Source of the DNA: Brachionus koreanus
Lineage: Eukaryota; Rotifera; Eurotatoria; Ploima; Brachionidae
Assembly (NCBI GenBank): GCA_016987375.1
Contig: PJRA01000208.1
Location: forward strand, 9,332 to 46,867
DNA length: 37,536 nt
Direction of reading: 5' to 3'
Shown piece after piece: positions 1 to 9,140 of this stretch. Every line of letters begins with the position of its first letter. Positions within the stretch are counted from its first letter, which is position 1. The notes beneath the pieces are model-generated. The model was not told the origin of the DNA. It worked only from the letters and a program-made list of their open reading frames with translations, and searched no databases. The translations under genes and the position numbers were made by a program.

Positions 1-137
1 AAATAATTTTGCTAAAAGCTTCTTTTTTTTTTGCTAATTCAATTTAATTTAATTTATTTCAAAATCTCAAAAGAAAAAATTTTATCTTTGTTTTAAAAGT
101 GACAGTCTTTATTCGGAACAAATAAAACAAAAATTAA

Positions 138-3047
138 ATGTATGGAATTGAATATACAACTTTTGCCAAAGCTATACACAGCAAAGACACACTCTCATCA
201 GAATCTGCACACCGAGCAAATATAAACACTTCAATTTCAGACCTGACTGAGTCTATTCAAGAGCCTGAAGCCGAGTCATTGCTTCACAAAATTCAAAATT
301 TGTCCGAAATACCGGATTATCTTGAGCCAAGTCTTTACATAAACTCGATTAATAGTGAAAAGAGAAAAAAATCGTCAATTAAAGGTCAATATTCGGACGA
401 CTTTATTCTAATAAGTGAATTCTCTGAGATCGAGGGGCCCAAACCATTGCTTTCAATACCGACTGACGGTGGCGCCGACTTTAACAAAAACGACTATGCT
501 TTGCACTTGATGTGCGTCGACTTTCATTCTCACACTCAAAGAAACGAAAATGAGAAAAAATTCAAATTCACCACGGACACTACAATTGTGAACTTGTGGG
601 ACGAAAGCACCCAAATTACTTCTTGTATTCAGCATTTTACTTTGTATGACATTGAGGCACGCGGCTTCGTACGACCCTTTTGCATGGCTTACATTTCCAA
701 CGACCAAAAAGCAGTCGAATTCTTTGAAAATATAAAAGATAAATTTGGTCAAGTAACTGAATTGTTTAGAAGAGGAAATTTGGTCCGTTTCAAGCAGGAA
801 TTGGAAGAAAAATGTTCAGATCTGAAGCATACTAGAGACATTGTTGAGAAATGGTGCGATTCGGATCAGCTAGAACGCTCAAAGATTCAACACGACTTTG
901 ATTTGGAGGACAGCACAGTTCTAAGATTGAATCAGATCAACAAAAACACCATATTCAAGTCCATAAACACTTTGCTAAAAGAAACTCAGGATGTACTTGA
1001 CATTACAAACGAAGAAATGATAAAAAAAAATTGTCAAAAAACAAAATCTTTGTTTAGCAGTTTTAATCAATGTGAAAAATCTCGATCATTTACTTATCCT
1101 TTGTCAAACGAGGAGAATTTGACTCTTAACATTGGCAACTATCACCAAGAACAAGTGTATAGACCAAAAATTTGTCTTCATGCTTTGATTGGCAGTCACA
1201 GCTATGCCGTAAACATGGCACTAAATGCTAGAAAAGAAAAGCAAAAGAATATGAAACGTCTGCATCAGCTGTGTCCACAAACTGTTCAACAAGCAATAAA
1301 TCAGCTTAAATTGACCCAACGATACTTTTCAACATCGTTTCACTTGCTTAAGTATAAAAAAAATTCAAATAATAAACAAAGTCTCAAGCGCAATCTTTTC
1401 TGGTCAATTACAGCAGGTGACTGCTTTTTGTCCGATTTTTCTCTTGACATTGACACTCAAAATTTGAATAAAACCCAAATGGATAAACATTTAGCAAATG
1501 AGACTTTGACTAAGTGTACAAAGCCGACCACTTGCACTCAATATTTTAGTCTGACTAGTCAGGAAAGCGTTTATTTAGATGAAAAATGTGATCAAACTGT
1601 CAAATGTCATTCATGGTCTAATTTGGAAAGCTATTTGGATTTGTCCAATGAAGACAGTTCATTAGACAACGACGAGTATTTGTCCGTGAACGACACTGAT
1701 TTTAACAATCAGGATATAATGTACGAGGACGAATACTCGTCAAAAAAAGAACTAAATGAATATGACTTTGCCAATTCCTTGTTGGCTATTTATTCATCAA
1801 GCAACTCATTGGCAGTGTCACTCTCTTCTTCGTCTGTAGGCCTATTCTATAAAGCTCTAAATAGTCTTAGATACCAATCTAGTCTAGCAGATAAAATAGT
1901 TCAATATCAAGAGTTTAATTTTGAGGATAATTTTAAAACTTTATTTCAGAAATATCCCACTTCATTGCCACACTTGTTCTATTCGATATTGAAAGGGCGG
2001 CCAGTGGTGTGTGTGTCACGTTACTGTTCAAGTCAAGCCTATCTCAATTCATTACTAGAGTGCCTGAGCAATTTTGTGCCCAATTCTTTCTACTGCATCA
2101 ATTCGCTCAATTCTAGCCGCGCTCCCAAATTGACCTCCTCGCCTCAAGCTCACTTGTCATCAGACAGACCCAAGCTAAAATGCCTCCATGAGCGCAAACC
2201 CATTCGGCTCGCTGACCTAAAGAACTGCAAGCTGTTCGGCTTGAGTCTAATGATTAAAGGCACCTGCAATTTGGACTCGCACAAACACTATGACAAAGAA
2301 AACATTGAAGATTTATTGCTTAGCTACATTCCCATAACAATACGCAATTATGTGTCCATTTTAGATTTGGATGAACTCACTTTTTCTGGTCCCAAGTACA
2401 CCGGCTCCTATTTGAGCCATACATTTGTCAAATGTGCTCAATTTAACAATGATGCATTCACCTATTTATTTTTAATTAAAAATTTGTTCAACTTTTATTC
2501 AAAATTAGCATTTATTTATGAATATTCATTTCTATTTGAGCAGGAAAATGTCGAATGTGAATCACTGATTAGCTCAGGTCAAATGTCTTTTGATCCGCGA
2601 AAGTCAACACAGAGCTCAACTGGCAGCTTGTTGAATTTGAATCGTAGAGAAAAATTGAAAAAACTTCTATCGGTTAAAAAAGAAACCAATTTAAAGAGCA
2701 AATTTGATGCAGATTATGAAATAATGAAAAAATGTGTTGACCATGTGACCGACCGAGAGATTTGCTTGCAAAAAAGTGACTTTAAAATAGTGTCGTATTT
2801 GTTAAATAGTTTAAAAATAAAGCAAATTTATTTGTATAATTTGGCCATGCACAAAAAAGAATTAAAAAATATGAATAGAATAAAAAAGAATTTTGCTAAT
2901 AGCAGCAGTGTTCCTTTAATTGAGCTAGAATCGGAAAGGGCTGCAGATATTACAGAGCCAAATTACAGCATTGATTTATCTCATAGTAGCGACATTCAAG
3001 TGCCCATTTTGGTTGACTTTGAAGATATACACTTTTTTAAAAAATAG
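138..3047 (+). CDS. SMCR8: SMCR8 homologue (DENN-type, C9orf72-SMCR8 complex)
   Basis: Single-exon 969-residue protein. SMCR8 pairs with C9orf72 and WDR41 in the cytoplasm and at lysosomes, acting in autophagy and as a GTPase-activating module for small GTPases. The family signature is clear: an N-terminal longin/uDENN start (ILISEFSEIEGPKPLLSIP, about residues 90-108), then YDIEARGFVRPFCMAYIS (170-187). Arg175 in that block aligns with the reported human arginine finger Arg147. After a long polar, Ser/Asn-rich middle (about 430-560) comes the DENN C-terminal half with YVSILDLDELTFSGPKY. Length is close to human SMCR8 (937). The ATG at 138 follows an A-rich leader and no better start is visible. 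It is intronless although neighbours have introns. Human SMCR8 also has very few coding introns, so this need not mean a retrocopy. AATAAA-like signals follow the stop. Identification is from family motifs and is strong. Confidence 0.93.
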   Translation: MYGIEYTTFAKAIHSKDTLSSESAHRANINTSISDLTESIQEPEAESLLHKIQNLSEIPDYLEPSLYINSINSEKRKKSSIKGQYSDDFILISEFSEIEGPKPLLSIPTDGGADFNKNDYALHLMCVDFHSHTQRNENEKKFKFTTDTTIVNLWDESTQITSCIQHFTLYDIEARGFVRPFCMAYISNDQKAVEFFENIKDKFGQVTELFRRGNLVRFKQELEEKCSDLKHTRDIVEKWCDSDQLERSKIQHDFDLEDSTVLRLNQINKNTIFKSINTLLKETQDVLDITNEEMIKKNCQKTKSLFSSFNQCEKSRSFTYPLSNEENLTLNIGNYHQEQVYRPKICLHALIGSHSYAVNMALNARKEKQKNMKRLHQLCPQTVQQAINQLKLTQRYFSTSFHLLKYKKNSNNKQSLKRNLFWSITAGDCFLSDFSLDIDTQNLNKTQMDKHLANETLTKCTKPTTCTQYFSLTSQESVYLDEKCDQTVKCHSWSNLESYLDLSNEDSSLDNDEYLSVNDTDFNNQDIMYEDEYSSKKELNEYDFANSLLAIYSSSNSLAVSLSSSSVGLFYKALNSLRYQSSLADKIVQYQEFNFEDNFKTLFQKYPTSLPHLFYSILKGRPVVCVSRYCSSQAYLNSLLECLSNFVPNSFYCINSLNSSRAPKLTSSPQAHLSSDRPKLKCLHERKPIRLADLKNCKLFGLSLMIKGTCNLDSHKHYDKENIEDLLLSYIPITIRNYVSILDLDELTFSGPKYTGSYLSHTFVKCAQFNNDAFTYLFLIKNLFNFYSKLAFIYEYSFLFEQENVECESLISSGQMSFDPRKSTQSSTGSLLNLNRREKLKKLLSVKKETNLKSKFDADYEIMKKCVDHVTDREICLQKSDFKIVSYLLNSLKIKQIYLYNLAMHKKELKNMNRIKKNFANSSSVPLIELESERAADITEPNYSIDLSHSSDIQVPILVDFEDIHFFKK

Positions 3048-3229
3048 AATTAAATTATTAGCTTGACCAAAATAAAATTTTGTTTAAAAGAAAAAATTCA
3101 ATATTTGTTCATTTGTTTTTAAAATTTTTTTTTCTAAATTAATTTTTTTTTTATGTTTTGAACAATAAAGTGTATTTTTTTTCGATTAATTTTAATTTAG
3201 TTCAATTGAAAAAGTTATTTCTATTTATC

Positions 3230-3425
3230 ACTTGGATATTAATAAAAACAATGAAGAAGCTAATAAGAGATGAAATGGTAAAGCACTTAACGGAACACAA
3301 ATTACTTTCTGTTCATCAACATGGATTTATGCGAAATAAATTGAATGTAACCAACTTGCTTTAAAGCTTAGATATTATTACTGAGGCCTTGAATAGAGGA
3401 TTCAGTGCATTACAAATTTTGTTTT
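3230..3425 (+). mobile_element. LINE reverse transcriptase fragment (decayed)
   Basis: A short plus-strand stretch reads KKLIRDEMVKHLTEHKLL, then HQHGF, then after an in-frame TAA (3362) DIITEALNRGFS. This is the start of the RT domain of CR1/Jockey-like non-LTR elements, where a GF motif follows the phrase 'LL...QHGF' and a 'TNLLE..D.ITEALN' stretch. The region before residue KKLI is hydrophobic and no longer matches. The piece is about 190 bp, with neither end of an element visible, so it is a dead fragment. It belongs to a different LINE type from the large element at 34990-37368, and resembles the RT that starts at 37372. Confidence 0.7.
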
Positions 3426-4049
3426 AGAAAATTGGATAGATATAGGTTGTTTCTATGCTTTATACAATTTATTTTTGACAATATAAATTCTAAAAGTCTT
3501 CTTTTTTTATCTTTAAAAATAATTTTCATTGAAATCCTGATCGCTACTAATATATTACTAATAAAATTTTTTATATAACCGATCATGTCAATTACATACT
3601 AATTTAAGCTTTTAATTACTAATCAAAGAGATATTGATCAAAAAATACTAATCATTTAAATTCAAGCTTGTTATTAATATTTGTAGATTATTTGAATGAA
3701 TCTTTTTTTTTTAAAAATAAATATAATTTTTATCCGCCTTTAATATTGTTAAAAAAAAAATTTTATTTTTAATTAAATATGACATTATTATCCAGAAAAG
3801 CTAAAATTTTAACTAAAAAAAGGAATAAATTTTCAAAATTTAAACTAAATGTTTGAATCTCTTTTTTGATAAAGTTTTATTTAAACAAAGTATGAACCAA
3901 TTTTGCATTACTGGGAAATTCATTTGTAAAATAAAATTTATCAACTTCGATCTTTTTATTTCTTCATTAAAAAAAAATATAAAAAATTATGTTCTTCATT
4001 AAATAACACTCTATCTGTCTAACTCTTTGTCTATCTAAAAAATGTTATA

Positions 4050-4100
4050 AAATTAAATTTTGAAATTTTGGTACTGTTACGTCACTATTGGAGAAAAAAA
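4050..4100 (+). repeat. Dispersed repeat copy 1 (TTACGTCA-containing)
   Basis: Contains GAAATTTTGGTACTGTTACG followed by TCACTATTGGA. The same block recurs almost base for base in the FEM1 intron (about 10694-10728) and in a more diverged form near 27585-27620. Here only the core is present, about 100 bp upstream of the AAR2 ATG. The core contains TTACGTCA, which is identical to a CRE/ATF-type bZIP site, though it may simply be part of a transposon end. Confidence 0.6.
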
Positions 4101-4203
4101 ATTTTAAGACAAAAATTTTTTCATCTTAGCATATATTTAAATTTCAAATTGTAAAATAATTCAATTTAAAATTATAAATAAAAAGTTTATTTTAAAAATA
4201 AAA

Positions 4204-5364
4204 ATGAGCCTAAATGACTATGAAGCAAATAAATTGTTTGAAGCTGGTGGCATTTTTCTATTTTTCGATGTACCACAAAACAGTGAATTCGGAATAGATT
4301 ACAATTGTTGGAAAACTGGTGAAAATTTCAAAGGAGTAAAAATGATTCCGCCTGGAATTCATTTTATTTACTTTAGTGTTTCAGATAAATATGGAAATAT
4401 CGGAATTCGAAACGGGTTTTTTCACGATTTTAAAGCTAAAGAAATAGTTGCCAAAAAGTGGAATCAACAGACTGAAACAATAGAAGACTACTGTTTGAGT
4501 GAAGAGCAAATTGAGAATTTCAGACAGAGAAAACGAGAATTTGACAAGTATCTTGGCGCTTATCCCTACAATGAATACAAACGTTGGATATCGCTCACAA
4601 ATTGTATTTCCAAAGACTTGGTTGAAATTTTGCAACCAGAAAATAAAATAATAACTAGTGGTTCAAGTCTTGTTGGAAAAAAGTTCAATTTAACTCGTTC
4701 ACCAGAGAAAATAAAGGAAAAAGTTGAGATTTTTAAAGTTCCGAGTAGTTTAAAAGAAGCCGAGAAACGCTTGCCTGATATGCAGCATGAAAAGTATACA
4801 AATATTCGTTTTTCAAAGATTCAAGAACAATCTTTTTCCAAAGAAATTAGTCCAGTTGAATTGACTGCACATCATATAGACATGTCACATAAAATGGAGC
4901 TTTTTATCAAAAATCAAAATGAAAAATTTGACAATTGGCAACCATTGAACATTTTAGGAGAGCTGCAATTCGCATTTGTATGCCTATTGATCGGACAAGT
5001 TTATGACGCTTTAGAACAGTGGAAGTCTCTAATTAATTTGTTATGTAATAGTGAAAATTGTGTCAAAAAGTATCCAGAGTTGTTTATTCAATTTGTTCAA
5101 GTTATTTATTTTGAATTGAAAGAAATGCCCCAAGATTTTTTTTCAGATATTCTAACAAGCAACAATTTTTTGGTAGTTAATCTACACAATTTTTTTGATA
5201 ATGTCAAATCTGTATGTGATGAGTGCACTAGAGAAAATAGCTCACTATTTCAGTTAAGTGAAAAATCTGTCAAATTTAAAAATTACTTGAAAGAAAGATT
5301 CGGCTTTGATTTTGAAGAAGAGCCCGATGAATATGCGCCGGTTATTTGTCAAGATACTAATTAA
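4204..5364 (+). CDS. AAR2: AAR2 splicing factor homologue
   Basis: 386-residue intronless protein, close to the usual 384 of human AAR2. AAR2 binds the RNaseH-like domain of PRP8 in the cytoplasm and holds U5 snRNP in a precursor state before BRR2 joins in the nucleus. Family features: the N-terminal beta domain with GGIFLFFDVPQNSEFGID (residues 15-32), FKGVKMIPPGIHFIYFS (about 39-55), then GIRNGFF and the acidic W-containing linker; the helical C-terminal domain begins around residue 220 with ELQFAFVCLLIGQVYDALEQW (broken here by no stops). Ends in a Glu/Asp-rich tail (EEEPDEYAP). An AATAAA lies at 5387-5392, about 23 bases after the stop, so the 3' UTR is very short. The upstream region carries a copy of a dispersed repeat. 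Confidence 0.93.
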   Translation: MSLNDYEANKLFEAGGIFLFFDVPQNSEFGIDYNCWKTGENFKGVKMIPPGIHFIYFSVSDKYGNIGIRNGFFHDFKAKEIVAKKWNQQTETIEDYCLSEEQIENFRQRKREFDKYLGAYPYNEYKRWISLTNCISKDLVEILQPENKIITSGSSLVGKKFNLTRSPEKIKEKVEIFKVPSSLKEAEKRLPDMQHEKYTNIRFSKIQEQSFSKEISPVELTAHHIDMSHKMELFIKNQNEKFDNWQPLNILGELQFAFVCLLIGQVYDALEQWKSLINLLCNSENCVKKYPELFIQFVQVIYFELKEMPQDFFSDILTSNNFLVVNLHNFFDNVKSVCDECTRENSSLFQLSEKSVKFKNYLKERFGFDFEEEPDEYAPVICQDTN

Positions 5365-6453
5365 GCATTTTTTTATTTTATTTGTAAATAAAAATGAACT
5401 TATTCTAGTTTTTATTTAAATTTTGAAATATTAATTCCATTACTTTGTGCTGTGTAATTGTAGCAAATAGTTGCAAGTCATTAAATGTTTTAAATATCTT
5501 ATGACTAATGGGTCTCGGCACTGGAGATTCACAGTGACCAGATAAAGAGATAGATACTTAAGGTTATATTATATAAAAGAAAATGTTTTGTTTCAACTAT
5601 TTTATTTTCGGCCGCTTCTAGCCAAAAAGGAAAAAATCAAAAAGAAAAAATGAAACTTAAAGAAAATGTGATACAAAAAAACTTGAATAAAAAAAATTGC
5701 TCTTTGTTTTTATTGACTTTTTGACTTTTTAGTGAAGCACGTTTAGCTAATCTAAACGATGCATAATAATTTTAAATTTTAAGTTGTAGACCGCAGTACT
5801 ACAACAAATGATTAAAATTTTTCAATGACTTAAGAATTTAAAAAATTATTAATACTCTTTTAAATTTAAAATAAAATAATATTAAAAATATGTTTTTTCA
5901 TTGTCGTGACTTTCAGTTTGTTCTTTTTTGTTCGAAAATAAAATAAAATAAAATTTTTTTTGGTTCCAAAAATTTTAATTGAACAAAAATTTAATTTTAT
6001 TTTATTTTAAAAAGAAAAAAAATAACTTATTAATAATGAAAACAAAAAATGAATGAGATTTTTGATTCCTTAAGTTGTACTCGATTGCCAATTTCTTTTT
6101 CGTTAAAGTTTGAAAGGCCGAACTCTTGGCCGATTAATCATGTAGAATTTCCTTCTTTACCCTTATTGTTAATCGCAATTTTAGTATTGATATCAATAAT
6201 TTTTCTTTTTGTGCTTGACTTTTCATCGTTTGATTATTCATTTTTATTGATTTATTATTTATGTATTTCTTTTCTGTACCGAGCTATTAATCTATCTAAT
6301 CATTTTCTTTTTTATATTTATTACAAGATATTAATTGCTTGTTCTTATGTCAAATAACTTATTTTCGAAAATCGTTTCAATGAAGTTTATTTTTATAAAG
6401 ACTAGTTACTAGTTACATAGTGTAATTTTGTTTATTTACTAAAAAGGTTTTGT
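5365..6453. other. Spacer downstream of AAR2
   Basis: About 1.1 kb of AT-rich DNA. An open frame of 102 codons (6049-6357, +) starts at an ATG and encodes two very hydrophobic segments (PLLLIAILVLISIIFLFVL; then a second). It has no recognisable family and its composition is that expected of T-rich DNA, so I do not call a gene. No RNA gene or repeat family was recognised. Confidence 0.4.
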
Positions 6454-6634
6454 GGGTCAACCCGAAAGTGTGATCACATGATCACAGTTTTGGTGATCTA
6501 CTCATGATCACAAAAAGGCTGATCACAAAATTTGTGAACATTAATTTTAAAAACTTGTTCATAAAATTTAGCAAATGATTTTAAGTTGTTCTATCGATAA
6601 TAAAAAGAAAAGTCTAGTAACTTTTTGATTCAAA

Positions 6635-7490
6635 TCAAAATTGTATGCTTTTAAAATACTTTGTTAAGAAACAAACGCTAACAACTAATTCGGTATGTTC
6701 TGATACAGTAGGGTTGAATAAAGATTGTTGTTCATATAATTGGCTTTTTAATTTAGCAGAATTAATTTTTAAATCGTTTAATTTGGTATTTACAACAGCC
6801 AAATTATCATCAAAATTTGAATTTGATTGATTAGAGTCAGGGGTTTGATCGCTTTTATCATCAAAATTGTCTAAGCTATCAGACATTGGACTGTTGCATA
6901 AATCACCCTCCGTAACGTCTTCGTTTTTTTCTGCATTTAAAACATTTTCAGTCAAAGTTTGAGTATTTGATTCACTCTTATGAATTGTTTCATCATCGTC
7001 AATATCTGAGAAGTAATCGTTCTCGTCATTTGTGTCTTTAAGTGAGCCAAACACTGAACTCCCTACAGACCCTTCGGATTCAGATTCCGAAACTTTATCA
7101 TCATCTTCGTCATCCTCATAATCGTCTCCATTAGCTTCATCGTCTGAGTCTCCGTTAATGTCTTTGAACATTTTTTCAACTTTGTCAATGCTAAATTATA
7201 ATATAATAAACAAATATATATAATAAATTAAAATAAACGTACTCATCTCCTGGACCATAAAATCTTGCCAGTTCTTTAAGCAACAGACTATAACATAACA
7301 CACGATCATTATTGACACAATTATTGTATCTCCAAATGAATTCATCGATATATGATTGGACATATGCACCGTTACACCCTTTAATTTCCTTAAATTTTTG
7401 CTTTGACACGTTTCAAAGGCACTCAATCAAATTTGTGCACGTTCCTGTGTCAGGGTCCAAGAAATTATACGAATGATTTACAGTCTGATG
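6635..7490 (-). pseudogene. Merlin/ISXO2-like transposase C-terminal half with acidic tail, broken
   Basis: Reading the minus strand from 7489: HQTVNHSYNFLDPDTG, CTNLIECL, a TGA stop (at the position of the usual Trp), then KQKFKEIKGCNGAYVQSY and IDEFIWRYN. This is the end of the ISXO2-like DDE domain of Merlin transposases; the E of NLIE fits the third catalytic acid. A plausible 52-bp intron (7191-7242, GTACGT...TTTAG) joins ARFYGPGDD in frame to a second exon (6635-7190). That exon encodes about 180 residues extremely rich in Asp/Glu/Ser, followed by a short coiled-coil-like end. The N-terminal two thirds of the transposase is missing, cut exactly where the FEM1-derived segment starts. The stop and truncation mark it as dead. 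Whether the acidic tail belongs to the transposon or to a host gene cannot be told. Confidence 0.7.
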
Positions 7491-7585
7491 CAACACAGCG
7501 CTTCACTTGGCCGCTCTTAATCGAAACTTGAGCATCAGACCAACCGATAACGAGAGCTCGACTCTAAGCGATCGAGACAAAATCA
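7490..7585 (+). repeat. 96-bp exact inverted copy of FEM1 exon 2
   Basis: Every base of 7490-7585 matches the reverse complement of 9359-9454 in my base-by-base comparison. The source codes for the C-terminal ankyrin region of FEM1 (ALHLAALNRNLS through LSDRDKI). At the left junction the sequence passes straight into the Merlin transposase relic, sharing GATGC-like microhomology. At the right it leaves homology after GACAAAATCA. The piece is not in a useful coding context here, since FEM1 codons lie on the plus strand. Perfect identity argues for a recent copying event or strong purifying constraint. Confidence 0.93.
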
Positions 7586-9140
7586 AAAACTTGTCTTTAA
7601 TTTCTCTAAACTTCTTTACTTTATTTTTCTTTTTTCTTTTTTTTAACATGGCGTTCATTGAATTAATAAATTAATAAATATTGTTGTCAATATTTTTCAT
7701 GTTCTGAAACTAATTCATCATTTTAGTTGGGTTTTTCTAAGCATTTTCGTTAAAAAGTTTGATAACGCAATCTATGAGCCTATTTCTATCTATTCCATGG
7801 TTTCTAATTCGTGTTTCTGCTACGCATATTCATTCATCCACATAATTTTCGATATAGTTTTATTTATTAATATTAAATTAACCTCCTTTAAGGAGAAATA
7901 AAAGTAAAATTTGTTTTTAGAAAAATATAAAAAATTTTACATAAAAAAAAAACTTATTTTAAATAACTAAATAAAAAAAAAAAAACATATTAAAAAATTC
8001 AAGATAAAAAATAAAGTTTTGGTATTATCGAGTTTAAAATTAATAATTTGAGTTTGTCAGAGTTCAAATAGTGCATTTTTTGTATTATTGCTTTTGATGA
8101 AGTAGCTATATTCTGAAAGGTGTATTTTACAGTTCATCCACTTATTGATTAGCTTTTCTTCTTCTTCTTTAATCTTTAATTTTTCTTAGGTTGGAACTTT
8201 CGAATTAACCCTTTAAGCACTTTCTTAGGTTTTAGTTTAGCTTAATTTATTGAATAAATATAAATGATACAATTGATGACATACACCGTTGCTTGTAAAT
8301 TAATTTATAAAATTATTTTAATTAATTTCCATCTCTTAGGAAATTAATTTCACATCATCTGTTCTGTACAGCTAAATTAAATCACCAAATTCCTGTTTTA
8401 TGTGTGTAATACGTTTTCTGAGGAACCATTTTGTGCTCTTGTAGACTTAATCTTTTGAGATTTTCTTGTTTGTGTTTTTGTTTAAACAGCTAAATTTTTT
8501 CCATTCTAAAATTTGAAATAAATTTTAAATTTTGAAATGGTTTGAAATTGAAAATAATACTATCTAACTTGATATTTTTGATTTTTAAAGGAAGAAATTT
8601 TGATCTAAAAATAAAATAAATTTTAAAAAAAATTTTTTTTTTTACTATTTATTAAATAATTTATTATTTCTTCTAAAAAGCCCTTCATCGATCAGAGTTT
8701 TCTTTTTTCAATAAACACTACATTTCGAAATGAATCTAATATCACTTGATATAAACATGATGCCGGTTGACCCAAGCCATCAAAACTAATAGTGATAAAT
8801 TTGAAGAAAATAGATTTGTTTTTTTTAATTTTTTATTTGAAATATTTAAAATAGAGTATAATAATAATAATAATGTAAAAAGTAATGTGAAATAGTTTTT
8901 TGAAAAAATTAGAAAAAAGAAATAAAAGGTCAATGATAAAATATTGGCATAAAAGTGTTTTCAATACGTGAATTAAAAATTTAAATTATTTACACTTTGT
9001 AAATTTTATTAGATTAACTTTTTTAGTATAATAAACTTTGGCTTTTTTATTTTCATAATCGTCTTCAAATATAAAATTATATTAAAATTTCACTGTTATA
9101 TTTCAATTTTAGATCAAAAAAATAAAAAGTCATGGATCTC
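7586..9140. other. Spacer between Merlin relic and FEM1
   Basis: AT-rich sequence with a short (AAT)n run near 8860-8875. This is the 3' side of the minus-strand FEM1 gene and probably contains its 3' UTR and poly(A) site. AATAAA-type signals on the minus strand (TTTATT on plus) are too common here to choose one. No coding region was recognised. Confidence 0.5.

Larger units (their letters stand above)
3048..4203. other. SMCR8-AAR2 spacer
   Basis: AT-rich spacer between two co-oriented genes. It holds a LINE reverse-transcriptase scrap (about 3230-3420) and, just upstream of AAR2, one copy of a dispersed repeat (about 4050-4100). Apart from these I see no coding signal. A poly(A)-like AATAAA lies near 3165. 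Confidence 0.6.
6454..8772 (-). mobile_element. Possible Merlin element, degenerate, with captured FEM1 exon piece
   Basis: The interval is bounded by GGGTCAACC at 6454 and its reverse complement GGTTGACCC ending at 8772. Inside are the Merlin-like transposase relic (6635-7490) and a 96-bp exact copy of a FEM1 exon (7490-7585). Merlin elements are known for short terminal inverted repeats starting with GG. However, the inverted match is only 9 bp and I find no target-site duplication, so these ends are only suggestive. About 1.2 kb at the right (7586-8740) has no recognisable content, only AT-rich sequence. Confidence 0.3.

Noticed and set aside
6049..6357. 102-codon ATG-initiated frame with two hydrophobic segments
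   Set aside because: Composition follows T-rich DNA, no family resemblance, no splice or poly(A) context; kept only as a note in the spacer entry.
8742..8933. 63-codon minus-strand frame rich in Phe/Leu
   Set aside because: Low-complexity translation of A-rich sequence, no support.
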